Positions 10,557 through 23,000 of a DNA stretch of 53,801 bases are shown in pieces. The position numbers were made by a program, and so were the translations under genes. Every line of letters starts with the position of its first letter. The first letter of the stretch is position 1. Under the pieces are notes generated by a model, which had not been told where the DNA came from, made no database searches, and was given only the letters and a program-made list of their open reading frames with translations. This DNA comes from Neocallimastix lanati (nom. inval.) (taxonomy: Eukaryota > Neocallimastigomycota > Neocallimastigomycetes > Neocallimastigales > Neocallimastigaceae): assembly GCA_016946835.1 (NCBI GenBank), contig JACVTC010000235.1:65001-118801 (forward strand), read 5' to 3'.

Positions 10557-11333
10557 AAATGTTCACAGTATTTTCATTTTTATATATCAAATATTATTAA
10601 TTGCAAATGACCTTTTTTTTTTTTATTTATTTATTTTATTATTGGTATTAGTATGTGTCAATTCTATGTTTTATAGTAAAACCAGTAATTTTTCTTTTAT
10701 ATTATGATAATTTAAATAATAATTAATAAAAAGTATTGATATTATACTTTATATTTGTAAATCTTTATTTTCTAATCTTTTTTAGTATTATTAATTGTAA
10801 ATAGAAGAGAATGTTTTATATTTTTTAATCTTTCTTGCTTAATAAATGTTTTTTATTAATAATAAATTAAAGTTTAAACAGCCTTTTTTTTCATATGTTC
10901 ATTCTATTAAAAAAATTAAATTTTTTTTTTTTATATAAAGAGATTTTGGATAATACTTAAATTAATATTTGATAATTAATGTTTCACCAAATTCTATTTC
11001 TATTTAATTTGGATTTGAAAAGGAATCTTTAATTTGTACTTAATATAAAAATTAGATTAGATACCATTTATTTATATATATAAATTTTAATTATAAGAAA
11101 AGATTAACTTTATTAAATAATTAAGTAGTTTTATTTTATCCATTTTAAATTAAACTTTATTTTAATATTTTTTGTGTTCATTACTTGTTATGACCAAATT
11201 TAAATTTAAATTTTTTTTTTTTTTTTAATCCTCCGTAAAAAGTCAAATTTAAAAAAAAAAAAAATAACAAAAAAAAAAAATTAATTTTTTTTATTCATTT
11301 TGTTTTTTTTTTATATTTCAAAAAATACTAACT

Positions 11334-11465
<132 letters not shown>

Positions 11466-12227
11466 TTTTACTAATTAAGAATAAAAAATTAAAAAAAAAA
11501 AGAAAAAGAAAAAAAATAATTTTTTTTTTAGTTAATTCATATTCTATATATTTATATTTATATATATGAATATTAAAATTTTATTTTATTTTATTTTATT
11601 TTTTTCTTTTTCTTTTTTTTTCCAATAATTAATATATAATTAATTTATTTTTTTTTTAACTAAAATTTTCATGTTCTAATTTTTTTAATTTTTTTTTAGT
11701 TATTATTCTATATATAAACATTTATAATATTATATATGTAATATTTTGTATATAATAAATATCAAATAATACTAAATAATAATATAATATTATTTGTTAT
11801 TTATTTTCTTTTTTTTTATTAATTTTAAATTTTAGAATAGACTTTTTTTTTATATTTATTATTTCTTATATTTGCATTAATTTGTTTAAATTCATAAAAA
11901 TTTAGCCAAAATCAAAATCAAAAATCAAAACAAAAATCAAAACAAAATGATACTATATAAATAAATAAATAAATAAATAAAATAAATAAATAAATAAATA
12001 AATAAAAAATAAATAAATAAATAAGTTTTATTAAAAATAGAAATAGGAAATCTTATTAATAATAGAAAACTTTAATAATAGTAAAATGATATTCAATATT
12101 CGAAAAATATATAAGTTCATAAATAAATAAATAAATTAATAATATAATAAATAAATTACTAATAATAAATAAATAAACATATTTATATTTAAATTAATAA
12201 TATAATATAGATTTAAATAATAAATAA

Positions 12228-12260
<33 letters not shown>

Positions 12261-15200
12261 ACATATTTTATATATTTAATCTATAAAAATTGTATACAAA
12301 TGTAATTTTATTAAATATTTCAACTCTAAAAATTTTAAATAGTTATAATATGTTAAAATAATTTGTATGTTTAATATATTTTAATATATTATATAATATA
12401 TTCAATATATTAAAAATCTTTTTTTTTTTTAAATTTTAAGAATTTAAAATTTTTAAAATTTCATTTACAAATCTAGTTAAATAATTAGATAAAAGCTTAA
12501 CAAAGATTTACTATTCATTATTAACTATTCATTAATTTATTAATAACATCAATAATTAACACAAAGAAATTTTATTATATTTATATATTTACTATTATTA
12601 TAATACAATTTTTTATTTTTACTTTTGTATTCTATTTTTTTTTTTTTTTTTTTTTAATTACTGTTATTTATATTTTTATTCAATTAATTTAAAAAATTAA
12701 ATAAAAAATTTATAAATAAAATACTTAATAATAATAATAATATTATTATTTATAATATATTTATTATATTAAAATTTTTTTTTTTAATTTTAGAAGCTTA
12801 TTTACATATAAATATATTGATATAATTCTATTTTTATTAAATATATATAAATATATATATTTATGTGTGATAATATGAAAATAGCAAAGTTACTATGTAA
12901 TAGCGGTTAACTTTTTTGTTTTAAAAATTGAAGATAGTTATAAATATTAATAGTTATAAATATTAATAATATAATATAATTAAATATATCAAGTATTTAT
13001 TATTTCATTATGATTTCTATTTTTGTTAAAATAATTATTATTGTATATTAATGTTATTTTTTTTTAGAATTATTAATTTTTTATGGTAAGCCATTATTAT
13101 TAAAATAAATGGATCATCGTTGATAAAGTGTAGATACAAAAATATAGTAAAATGTAATAATAAAGGAATAAAGTATTGATAAAAACAAAATAAATAGTAA
13201 AATATGATAAGATATCAAAGAATTAATAAGGTACTAAAGTATTAATAAAAATTAAAAAAATAATAATAAAATAGTAAAGTATTAATGAAATAGCAGAGAA
13301 TTTGAGTATTAATAAAAGTTAAAAACAAAAACCAATAGTAAAATAAGAAAAGTACTTTGAAAGTAATGATTTGTCATAAAAATGTATTTAATAAAAGAGT
13401 TTTACAAATAGATAAATTAATATAAATCAATAAAATTTATCCAATATTTTTATTATGGATGGAAAAAAAATATTTTTAGTTAATAATAAATTATTAATTT
13501 TTTATTTGTTAAAAAAGAAATAAAAATAAAAATAAAAATAAAAATAAAATAAAATAAAATAAAATTTAATTAATTAAAATGTAAAACTAAAATGTTTTTC
13601 TTTTTCTTCTTCTTCTTATATATATTTATATATATTTATATATATGATTATTATTATTTTTTTTTTTTTGAGGAATATTAATAAAATTTAATTTTAATTA
13701 ATGATTCTCCTTTAAATAATAATATATACAATAAAATAAAAAAAAATATTTTTTTTATTTTTTTTTTATATTCTATTTTAATATTATAAAATAATATAAA
13801 TTAATTATTCTTCAATAAAACAAAAAAAAATAAAAACAAAACTGTTTTAATGAATGAAATAAAAAAAAAAAGTTTTTTATTATAAAAATAAATTCTAATT
13901 AATTAATGATCAAATATGAATCGTTAAAAATTCTTTTATGAATAATAATTTAACCAATGATAATAGCAATGAAGATAACCAATAAAATTTATTTATCCAA
14001 ATTTATAAAATATATAATTAAAGTTTAAAATTAAATAAATTAACATTTTTTTTTAAAAAAAAAATAAAGAAAAAGTTTTATTATTGTTTATTATTAATAT
14101 AATTATGATTACTAATAATAGTAGATGTTGTATTACATTGATGTTAAATGGAACTTTTTATTTATATTTATTTCCTTTATTATATACATTTTCTAATAAA
14201 ATATTTTTGTATATTGTATAAAAAAAGTATCTTAAAAAAAAAAAAGACATCAACATTATGTTGGAAAAAAAATTTTTTTTTTTATTAATAGATTATAATT
14301 CTTGTTTATTATACAAATATTTAAATTTGTTATTAAAAAAAAAAATAGAATAAAAAGTTGAACATTTTTTTATTATATATTAAATAACTTTGACTAATAG
14401 TTATTTGGAGGTATAGAATAATTATAAAACTACAACTATAATTATTATTTTTTTATATTTAATTAATTTTAATTATTATTTAAAGATTGTTTATCATTCA
14501 TCAATAATTATTAAGATTTAATATCAAAATAATTTTGTTTTATTTTACATTTAATTTATCCATCTAATGAGTGTTACATAAACCTCCATAAAAGCTTATT
14601 TTTATTAAAAATAAAAATTTTATAACTTTTTTCAATATTTAATTATTATGGAAATTCTTTTTAAATTTGATCTTCATTTCTTATATATATTAAAATATAA
14701 TAATAATAATAATTTAATTTATTATTCATTTATTATGTATTATTTATTATGTATTATGTATTATTTAGGAAAAGTTTATTATTATTTTTTTTTTATAATG
14801 ATAATAATAAAAATCAAAAATCAAAAATTAATTATGGAATAAATAGTAAAAAGATTAAAATATTAAAAAAAAAATTAAAAAAAGTTAAATAATACTTTTT
14901 TAATTAAATAGTAAGAATAGTAATAATTATAATCATTAGAATTAATTGATAAAGAAATTATAATATTTAAACTTAATAAATAGAAATAAAATAATAATAA
15001 TTAAAATTATAATATAAAGAATAATAATTAAAATTATAATATAAAGAATAATAATTAAAATTTAGATAAAAAAAAAAAAAAAAAGAATAATATAATTTTA
15101 TTTAATTTTTTTTTTGTTGGACCAATAAATCTTTTAGAAAAAGAAATGGAATATTTTATTAAGTAGATAGAGCATGATTTTATTTTTTATATAATATGGT

Positions 15201-16012
15201 TCATATACTTTTATCAATTATATAAAAAAAATTGATGTAATTTTTGTAGATGATATAAAATAAAGTTATACTTTCTCATCATATTTATAAAGGAAGTAAA
15301 TTTAATGAAGTAAATAAGTTTAAAGCACTGAGTAAGGTAATATGTATAAATTTCATGATTTTATTAAAATAATTTATTTATATATAAATATATCAAAGAA
15401 AAAAAAAAAATTTTTTTTTTTAATTAATTATTATTAATCTGTTTTATAAAAAGAAAAAATGTTTTATATATAAAGTAAGGAATGTTTAGATTTTTATAAT
15501 TAAAAATCAATAATTAAATAATTAATTAAATTTAGAATTCTAATTATTATAAAAATATTTATATATATAAATATATTCATATATTCATATATATTAATGA
15601 AATAAATTTAAAACAAAGAAAAATTTTTTATAATATAAATAATTAAATTTTAATAATAATCATAGAAAAGTATATAAAGAAATCTATTTACTCCATTTTT
15701 AAAATTTTCTTCAAAAAAAAAAAAAATATATATATAAAATATATATATATATAAATAAAAAAAAATAATAAAATTAAAAAAAATAATATAAATATTATAT
15801 AATAAATAATAATATATTTAATCAATATTAAATAAATATTATTTATTATTTAATATAAAATAGTAATAATTTAATTTAAAATAAATAAAAACTTATTTAT
15901 TAAAATATTAAAAAGTGAATTAAAAGCTATAAAATATAATAAAATAAAAATAAAAAATAAGATAAAATAAATAACTACAAAATAAATAATATAAAAAAGA
16001 AAATAATTGAAA

Positions 16013-16059
16013 ATGAAATCCTTGTTTATTATTTTAACCTGTAAGTAATTTTTAATGAA

Positions 16060-16100
<41 letters not shown>

Positions 16101-19100
16101 TTATTTTTTTTTTAAAATATTTTTATTTTTACTTCAGTATTGTTTTATTTTTTTTTCAGATTGAAAATTTTAAATAATTATTAATAATTAATAATAAAAA
16201 ATTTAATTGTTCAATATTCTTTTTAAAATTAATAATTACTATTATAATAAACTTTTTTATGTAATTTCACTACTACTAAAAAGTAGTAGTGAAATTAAAA
16301 TAGCTTTGTAATGAATAGTTATTAATAAAATATTTTTTTTATATTTCATATATATATGGAAAAAATTGAATTTAAATAATAAAAAAAATTTTTTTTTTTG
16401 AAATTTAGGTTTAGGAGCTGCTGTAGCACGTAGTAAAACTCCAAATGAACAAAGCGATTATCCAAATTGTAAAAATAAGGATACAGAAATATTATATAGT
16501 TCAGATGATACTAAAAAAGAATGGGGAGAAGAAAATGATGATTGGTGTATTATTACTGATCTTCAACGTTGTCCTAATTCTTCTGATGGTTATCCATGTT
16601 GTCCAGATTGTAATGTAGTTTACACTGATGAAAATAATCAAGTTTGGGGAAATTTAAATGATGAATGGTGTTCTATTCCATATCGTTGTAGTTCAAATAG
16701 TACTGAAGTATTAAAATCTGATGATTATTCAAGTACTACTAGTTCATCAGGCATTAGTAATACATCTGAAGTTATTCTTAATGAATATGGTTTAAGATGG
16801 ACTGATGAGAGTTGGGGTAATACAAACTGTAGATTCCAAAATGGTGAAATGGTTTGTAGTTTTAAAGGAAGTAATGGTGAATGGCCCGCTTTTAGTTTCA
16901 GTAATTATCAAGATTACACTGGAGGTAGAATTGTTATAAGAATGAGGGCTGCTAGACCTAATCAAGATGTTTATATATTAACTTTTGATCGTTCTGGAAA
17001 TTATAAAGTAAGATTCAATTTTAAGGCTACATCTTATTATGCTGATTATACTTATGATATTCCAGAAGATGGTACTTATTATAGATTTGCTATTCAAGAA
17101 GGTAGTGGAAATGATAATACTTTCTACATTAAAAGTATTCTTTATTATCCAAAGGACTATTCAGGTAACAACAACAACAACTACAACAACAACAATAATA
17201 ATAATTATTATTCTAATCAATCTGTAGCTATTGTTGATGGAAATGGTTTACATTGGGAGGATGCTAGTTGGGGTAATACTAATTGTAATTTCCAATATTA
17301 TAACGGTATGGTCTGTTCCTTTGTTGGAGAAATGAATGAATATCCAGCTTTCAGTTTTAAAACAGATAATTCCTTTAAAAAAGGTACTCTTGTTATCAAT
17401 ATGAAGGTTTTAAAACCAGATTTAGATGTTCATTTAATGGCTTATGACGTTAATGAAAATTATTACTCTATTAAAAGTTTTAAGGCTACATCTTATTATG
17501 CTGATTATACTTTTGATATTCCAGCTCTTTCTAATTCATTAAGTTATTATCGTTTTGCTATTCAGGAAATTTCTAATCAAGATAATACTTTTTACATTAA
17601 GAGTGTCACATTTTATCCACAGGATGCTCAAGTTCCAAAAACCACTACTACAACTACTGTAAGTAAAACTCCAACTCCATCGGTTACTTATCTTGATCAT
17701 CCTGATGCTATTATTGATGGAAGTGGTTTACATTGGGAAGATGCTAGTTGGGGTAGAACTTCTTGTAGATTCCAACGTTCTAATGGTATGGTTTGTTCCT
17801 TTGTTGGAGAAAATAATGCTTGGCCAGCTTTCAGTTTCAAAACAAATAATCATTATAATAAGGGTACTCTTGTCATCAACATGAAGGTTTCAAATCCAGA
17901 TTTATCGATTAATATATTAGCTTATGATCTTAATGATAATTATTATTCTATTGGTAACTTTAAAGCTACAACTGAATACGAAGATTATACTATTGAAGTT
18001 CCAGCTCGTATTAATTCATTAATATATCGTTTTGCTATTCAAGAAGTTTCTAATCAAGATAATACTTATTACATTAAGAGCGTCACTTATTATCCACCAA
18101 ATGTTAAAGTTCCAACTACTACTAAAAAGACTACTACAACCACTGCTAAAAGAACTACTACAACCACTACTACAACCACTACTAAAAGAACTACTAAAAG
18201 AACTACTACAACCACTACTACAACCACAGTCAGTAAAACTCCAACTCCAACTGTTACTTATCTTGATCATGCTGATGTTATTATTGATGAAAGTGGTTTA
18301 CATTGGGAAGATGCTAGTTGGGGTAGAACTTCTTGTAGATTCCAACGTTCTAATGGTATGGTTTGTTCCTTTGTTGGAGAAAATAATGCTTGGCCAGCTT
18401 TCAGTTTCAAAACAGATAATCATTACAGTAAGGGTACTCTTGTCATCAACATGAAGGTTTCAAATCCAGATTTATTGATTAATATATTAGCTTATGATAT
18501 TAATGAAAATTATTATTCTATTGGTAACTTTAGAGCTACAACTGAATACGAAGATTATACTATTGAAGTTCCAGCTCGTATTAATTCATTAATATATCGT
18601 TTTGCTATTCAAGAAGTTTCTAATCAAGATAATACTTATTATATTAAGAAGATCGTTTATTATCCACCAAATGTTAAAATTCCAACTACTACTCAAAAGA
18701 CTACCACTACCACTACCACTACTACTACTACTGTTAAGAAAACAACAACAACAACTACTACCACAACCACCACCACCATAAAGAAAACAACTACTACTAA
18801 AGCACAACCAAAACCAACTACTACTACTACCACTACTACCACTACTACTTCTTCAACAGGTCCTACCAGTGCTCAATTTGAAACATATAATCCAGCTCCT
18901 GGTAGATGCTCAGGTGTTACTCGTAGTCCAGGTTATAGTGTATGTGGTGGTTCTCTTTTCAGAGATGCTTCTCCATGTTGTGAACAAGGTTTCGCTTGTA
19001 AGATTATTAGTGAATCCTATTATGTCTGTTTACCAGATGAAAGTGCTTCTCAAGATGAACCAACTCCAGCTTGTACCACTATAACTAAGGGTTACAGACC

Positions 19101-19206
19101 ATGTGGAGGTTCCGAATATCCAGATGCCTCTCCATGTTGTGAAGAAGGTTTTACTTGTAGAGCCTATAATGATCTTGTATCAGTATGTGTTCCAAAGGAT
19201 AACTAA
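16013..19206 (+). CDS. Secreted double-dockerin, multi-module carbohydrate-binding protein
   Basis: Two exons, 16013-16040 and 16409-19206, joined across a GTAAGT...TTTAG intron, give 941 residues. The short first exon supplies a good signal peptide (MKSLFIILTCLGAAVARS). Two fungal dockerins (CBM10) follow: residues 24-64 (an atypical one, YPNC rather than YPCC) and 62-103 (GYPCC, CNVVYTD, WG, EWC). These would dock the protein onto cellulosome scaffolds. Four homologous beta-rich modules lie at about 131-257, 282-414, 442-573 and 632-763, each starting with a GL.W.D.SWG..(N/S)C pattern and ending YYIK...YYP; they resemble CBM29-type binding domains in spacing, but that is inference. Thr-rich linkers separate modules 2-3, 3-4 and the C terminus. 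Two six-Cys domains (841-883, 897-941; CGG, PCCE.GF.C) are CBM1-like. No catalytic domain is present, so the likely role is binding plant cell-wall polysaccharide at the cell surface or in the cellulosome. Confidence 0.9.
16041..16408 (+). other. Intron 1 of the dockerin gene
   Basis: The donor GTAAGT falls right after the signal-peptide exon and the acceptor AAATTTAG restores the frame (T plus GT makes a Cys codon), giving a continuous hydrophobic leader. An upstream TTTTTTCAG at 16159 would run into a stop and is unlikely to be used. The intron carries a 37-base poly-A run and a 16-bp perfect hairpin at 16262-16297. Confidence 0.85.
16262..16297 (+). repeat. Intronic hairpin, 16-bp perfect stem, AAAA loop
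   Basis: The left arm (TAATTTCACTACTACT) and its exact complement are separated by only four A residues. It lies 111 nt before the 3' splice site of the dockerin gene. Such a tight, perfect stem is not explained by A/T low complexity, because the arms contain repeated CTA/TAG words. Confidence 0.85.
17690..18830 (+). repeat. In-frame 570-bp internal duplication of the dockerin gene
   Basis: Modules 3 and 4, with the CTTGATCAT lead-in, repeat at a 570-bp (190-codon) offset (17690 and 18260). They are nearly identical in DNA over about 415 bp, while their Thr-rich linkers differ in length. Modules 1 and 2 are much more diverged, so this duplication is the most recent. Confidence 0.85.
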
Positions 19207-19819
19207 ATCTGATTTCAATTTTTTTTTTTTTATTTATAGTTTTTAATGTTTTAAAATTTTATATCTATAATATTTATTTATAAAATTGAAAAAAATCAAA
19301 TAATCTTAAATGGAAGATTATTAGTAAAAAAAAAAAAAAAATTTAAAAAAAAATTTTTTTTTTAAATCTTTTTTTAAAAAACTTTTTAAAAAAATTATAA
19401 AAGAAATGACATATTTATTTCTCACTTTTATAATTTTATTGTTTTAAATTATTTATATAATTAATAATAATTAATAATAAATAATAATAATAATAATTAT
19501 ATATTTATTTATATATAATTATTGTTATAAATTTTATTTTTATACTTTTTAATATTTATAAGTTTTATTTATTTTTTTTAAACAAAATATATAAATTAAA
19601 TACTAAAAAAGAAAATAACTATATATAAAATATGAAATATATAATATAATATATAAAATAGTATAGTATATATATAAAATATAAAATAATATAAAAATAA
19701 TATAATTTATTAAAAAAAAAAAAATCAAAATTAAAAAAGAAACAAAGATTAATAAATAATCATGTATTAAATGAAATTAAAATATAAAATATATATATAT
19801 ATTTTTATAAAAAAAAATA

Positions 19820-19855
<36 letters not shown>

Positions 19856-20096
19856 TAATTAATTTTTATTAATAAAATTTACTATTTTACATTATTTTAT
19901 TGAATAAATAATTTTTCCACTAACATTGTTTTTTAAATATATCTTAGGAAATACAATTCATGTGAAACTATTAACTCTTATATTCAGTAAACTTAAATGT
20001 TAAATATTTTATATATAATTCTTTGGTATTCAATCCTTATAATCAATTCATTTTAAATAGAAATTAAGTCAGTTCTTTTCTCAACTAACTCTAAAC
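19207..20096. other. Intergenic between dockerin gene and LINE
   Basis: The 3' flank of the dockerin gene, then A/T low complexity with an AAAT array near 19819-19850. The last 190 bp (from about 19900) are less repetitive and probably include the 5' untranslated region of the LINE, but I cannot place its 5' end or a target-site duplication. Confidence 0.5.
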
Positions 20097-23000
20097 ATGG
20101 ATGCTTCTAGTTCTGTTAACACTACTCCCTTCCATCGTGGTTTCTACTGCTTCGGAAATCATATGAATAATTATAGCCTTATTTTCATTCATGACCTTAA
20201 TTCTTGGTCCCCTAGAAAACTAATGGCACAAGTTATTAGTAAGATCCCTTACTACAATGAAATTATTCCATATGTTAAAAAACTTTTTTCTCCAAGGTAT
20301 GGCTCATACTTCATTATTAGGATTAATAAATACAAAAATGATCTCATCTTTTTCTATGTTTTAAATTTCTTAAGAGATGAAATTCCTGAAACAGCTAAAA
20401 TTACCTGGTCCTTGTGTAATAAACTGAATCAAATGAACAAGTCGAGGAAATCTAAAAACATTGATGTTGAACTTAATCCTATGGCAAAAGATTTTTTCTC
20501 TAGCCATCTAAATTCAAATTCTTCTTTCTTTAATCTCTGTGTTAGTTGGAATATTAACGGTTGGAATACTGAAAAGCGAGATAGTATTTTGTATCTCAAC
20601 TCTACTTTTAAACCTATATGTATCTGTCTACAAGAAACTGGAAAAAGTAAATATCTACCAAAAGATGTTTCATCACCTTTAATTCCATATTACAACTCAG
20701 TTTTCCTTAAAGCTAATCCTAAAACCCCTGGTATGAGAGGACTCTTTATTGGTGTTCATTCTTCGTGCTCTTTCTTCCAAGAACCGTTTTTATACAAATA
20801 TATCATTTCAGTTAATATTACTTCTTTTTGGAATCAAAAATGTACTATTGGTAATATCTACTTCCCTCAAAGCAAATGGAAGGAAGCAAGACTAGTTGCT
20901 TTTGATGAACTCTCTCAATGGTTACGTTTTCACAATAGAAAAAATGTTCCGGCTGTCCTAGTTGGTGACTTTAACATGTCATTAAAGAAGATCAAAACAT
21001 ACATTTCAAATAATTTTCCTAATTGGTATATTGCTCCTTTATATGGTAATCAATTTACATATGCTAAAGGTACTAGATCATCTTGCATTGATCATGTCAT
21101 CTATAATGAGGCTTTGGCATCCCATATTAATAAAACCTCGGTTTGTACTTCGTTTTATGGTATTTCTGATCATAAACCTATTTTACTTTCTTGCAACAAA
21201 GTTCTCTCCGATGGTTTTATAAGGCCTACTAAAGTTTCTAAATGGTCAACTCATATTTGTAAAACAAAAAATTCAGATATTTTATCACATAATTATTTTT
21301 CAATCCTAGAAAATGACCTTGATTCTCATTACAATTCGCTTACGGCTGATGAAATGGTAGAAAAATTTATCAATACAGCAAATAATATCGGTAAAGATAT
21401 TAAGGCTTTTATTCCAACAAATTTAAAGGGCTCTGCTTTTCATTGTCCTTATTACATTAAAAAACTATCTCATGAAAAACATATCGCATTTCGGAATATT
21501 AAGCCTTACTTTAATTGTGAAAATGTTGATAATTACCTTGAACAATTTAATAAATATGATAAACTTTGCAAATTAATCAAGAAAACTAAGAGTAAATTTC
21601 GTTCTGCTAGATTTAAGGCTAATATAGTAAAAATAGGTAATTATTTTTTGAATAAAGATTTCAAAAATGGTTGGAGATGTTTAAAGAAAATGGCTAAACC
21701 ATCATATTCATCTACCTCCCTTACTTGCATTAAATCTAAGTTTGGTCAAGATATCATCTCTCCTTCAAAGCAATTAGATAGATGGGCTGAATATTATAAA
21801 GATCTTGCTTCGGATCCCTCAGGTCACAGCCTTAATCGTAATTACTGGAATCATGCTTTAAGGAATATTAGTCTTAGATCCACTACCTGGAATATAAATG
21901 GTCCTATTACGATTGAAGATATTAAAAAAACTATTTCATCGATGAAAAATAACAAAGCACCCGGCCCCGATGGTATTCCGATTGAATTCTACAAAGCTCT
22001 TTTTTGTAACGAAGAATTACTAGAATCACATCCTGCTGCTGGAAAGTGTCTAAAATTGATATTTAATAAAATATGGAATGGGTCATTTCCTAAAAAATGG
22101 AACTCAGCTTCTATTGTATCAATTCCTAAGAAGGGTGACCTATCAGATTGTAGTAATTATCGAGGTATTTCTCTCATTAACGTTGGACTAAAAATCATTT
22201 CAAAAATTATAACAGATAGAATATCTACTTACGCACTCTCACACAATTTCATTAGACCTGAACAATTTGGATTTCGCAACCGCGAAGAATGCATTAGTTT
22301 ATTCATTTCCGTTAGAGAAATTTGTCAAAGAAGAAAATTCCAAGGAAAATTCACATATTTAGCTTTTTTAGATCTTAAAAAAGCTTATGATTCAGTTCCT
22401 ATTTTTAACATTCTTACTAAATTATATCACTATGGAGTACGCGGTAAATGTTTTGATTTTCTTTGTAATTTATATACTTCATCTAAAGCACGTGCTCGAT
22501 TTGCTTCAATGTTATCAAATGAATTTCCTATTAAAAGAGGTGTTCGTCAAGGTTGTCCTTTATCTCCAATCTTATTCAATTTATTCATCAATGATATACT
22601 AAATGACTGTGAAAAGTATGGTGTTAATGTTGGAAGAAAAAAGTGTTGTGGTGGACTCTTTGCTGATGATGTTGTTCTCATTGCTCCAAGTGCAAAAAAT
22701 TTAGAAAAATTATTAAAAAAGGTACATAAATGGGCTAATTTAAATGAAATGACTTTTGGTATTGAAAAGTGTGCAACTATGGTTATAAAACCAATGAACT
22801 TCCAACCTCCTCCAAACTATAGTGATCCAACCTTCTATTTAGGAAAGAATGATATTCCTAAAGTTTCTAGTTATGTCTATCTTGGTATTCCTTTTTCAGA
22901 TGATCTCCTACTAGAACACATTATATCTCACATGCATTTTAAAGTTAGAAAATCCCTTCTTTCATTTACACGTTTCTTTTCAAATAAACTTATTCCTATT

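Noticed and set aside
15871-16062. 63-codon minus-strand frame
   Set aside because: Pure A/T composition, antisense to the first exon and promoter of the dockerin gene.
18019-18807. Minus-strand Ser/Cys/Gly-rich frames
   Set aside because: They are antisense shadows of the Thr-linker-rich dockerin gene.
16849-19206. Start of the dockerin gene at the internal ATG 16849
   Set aside because: Coding similarity (two dockerins and a signal peptide) continues upstream through a clear intron to the ATG at 16013.
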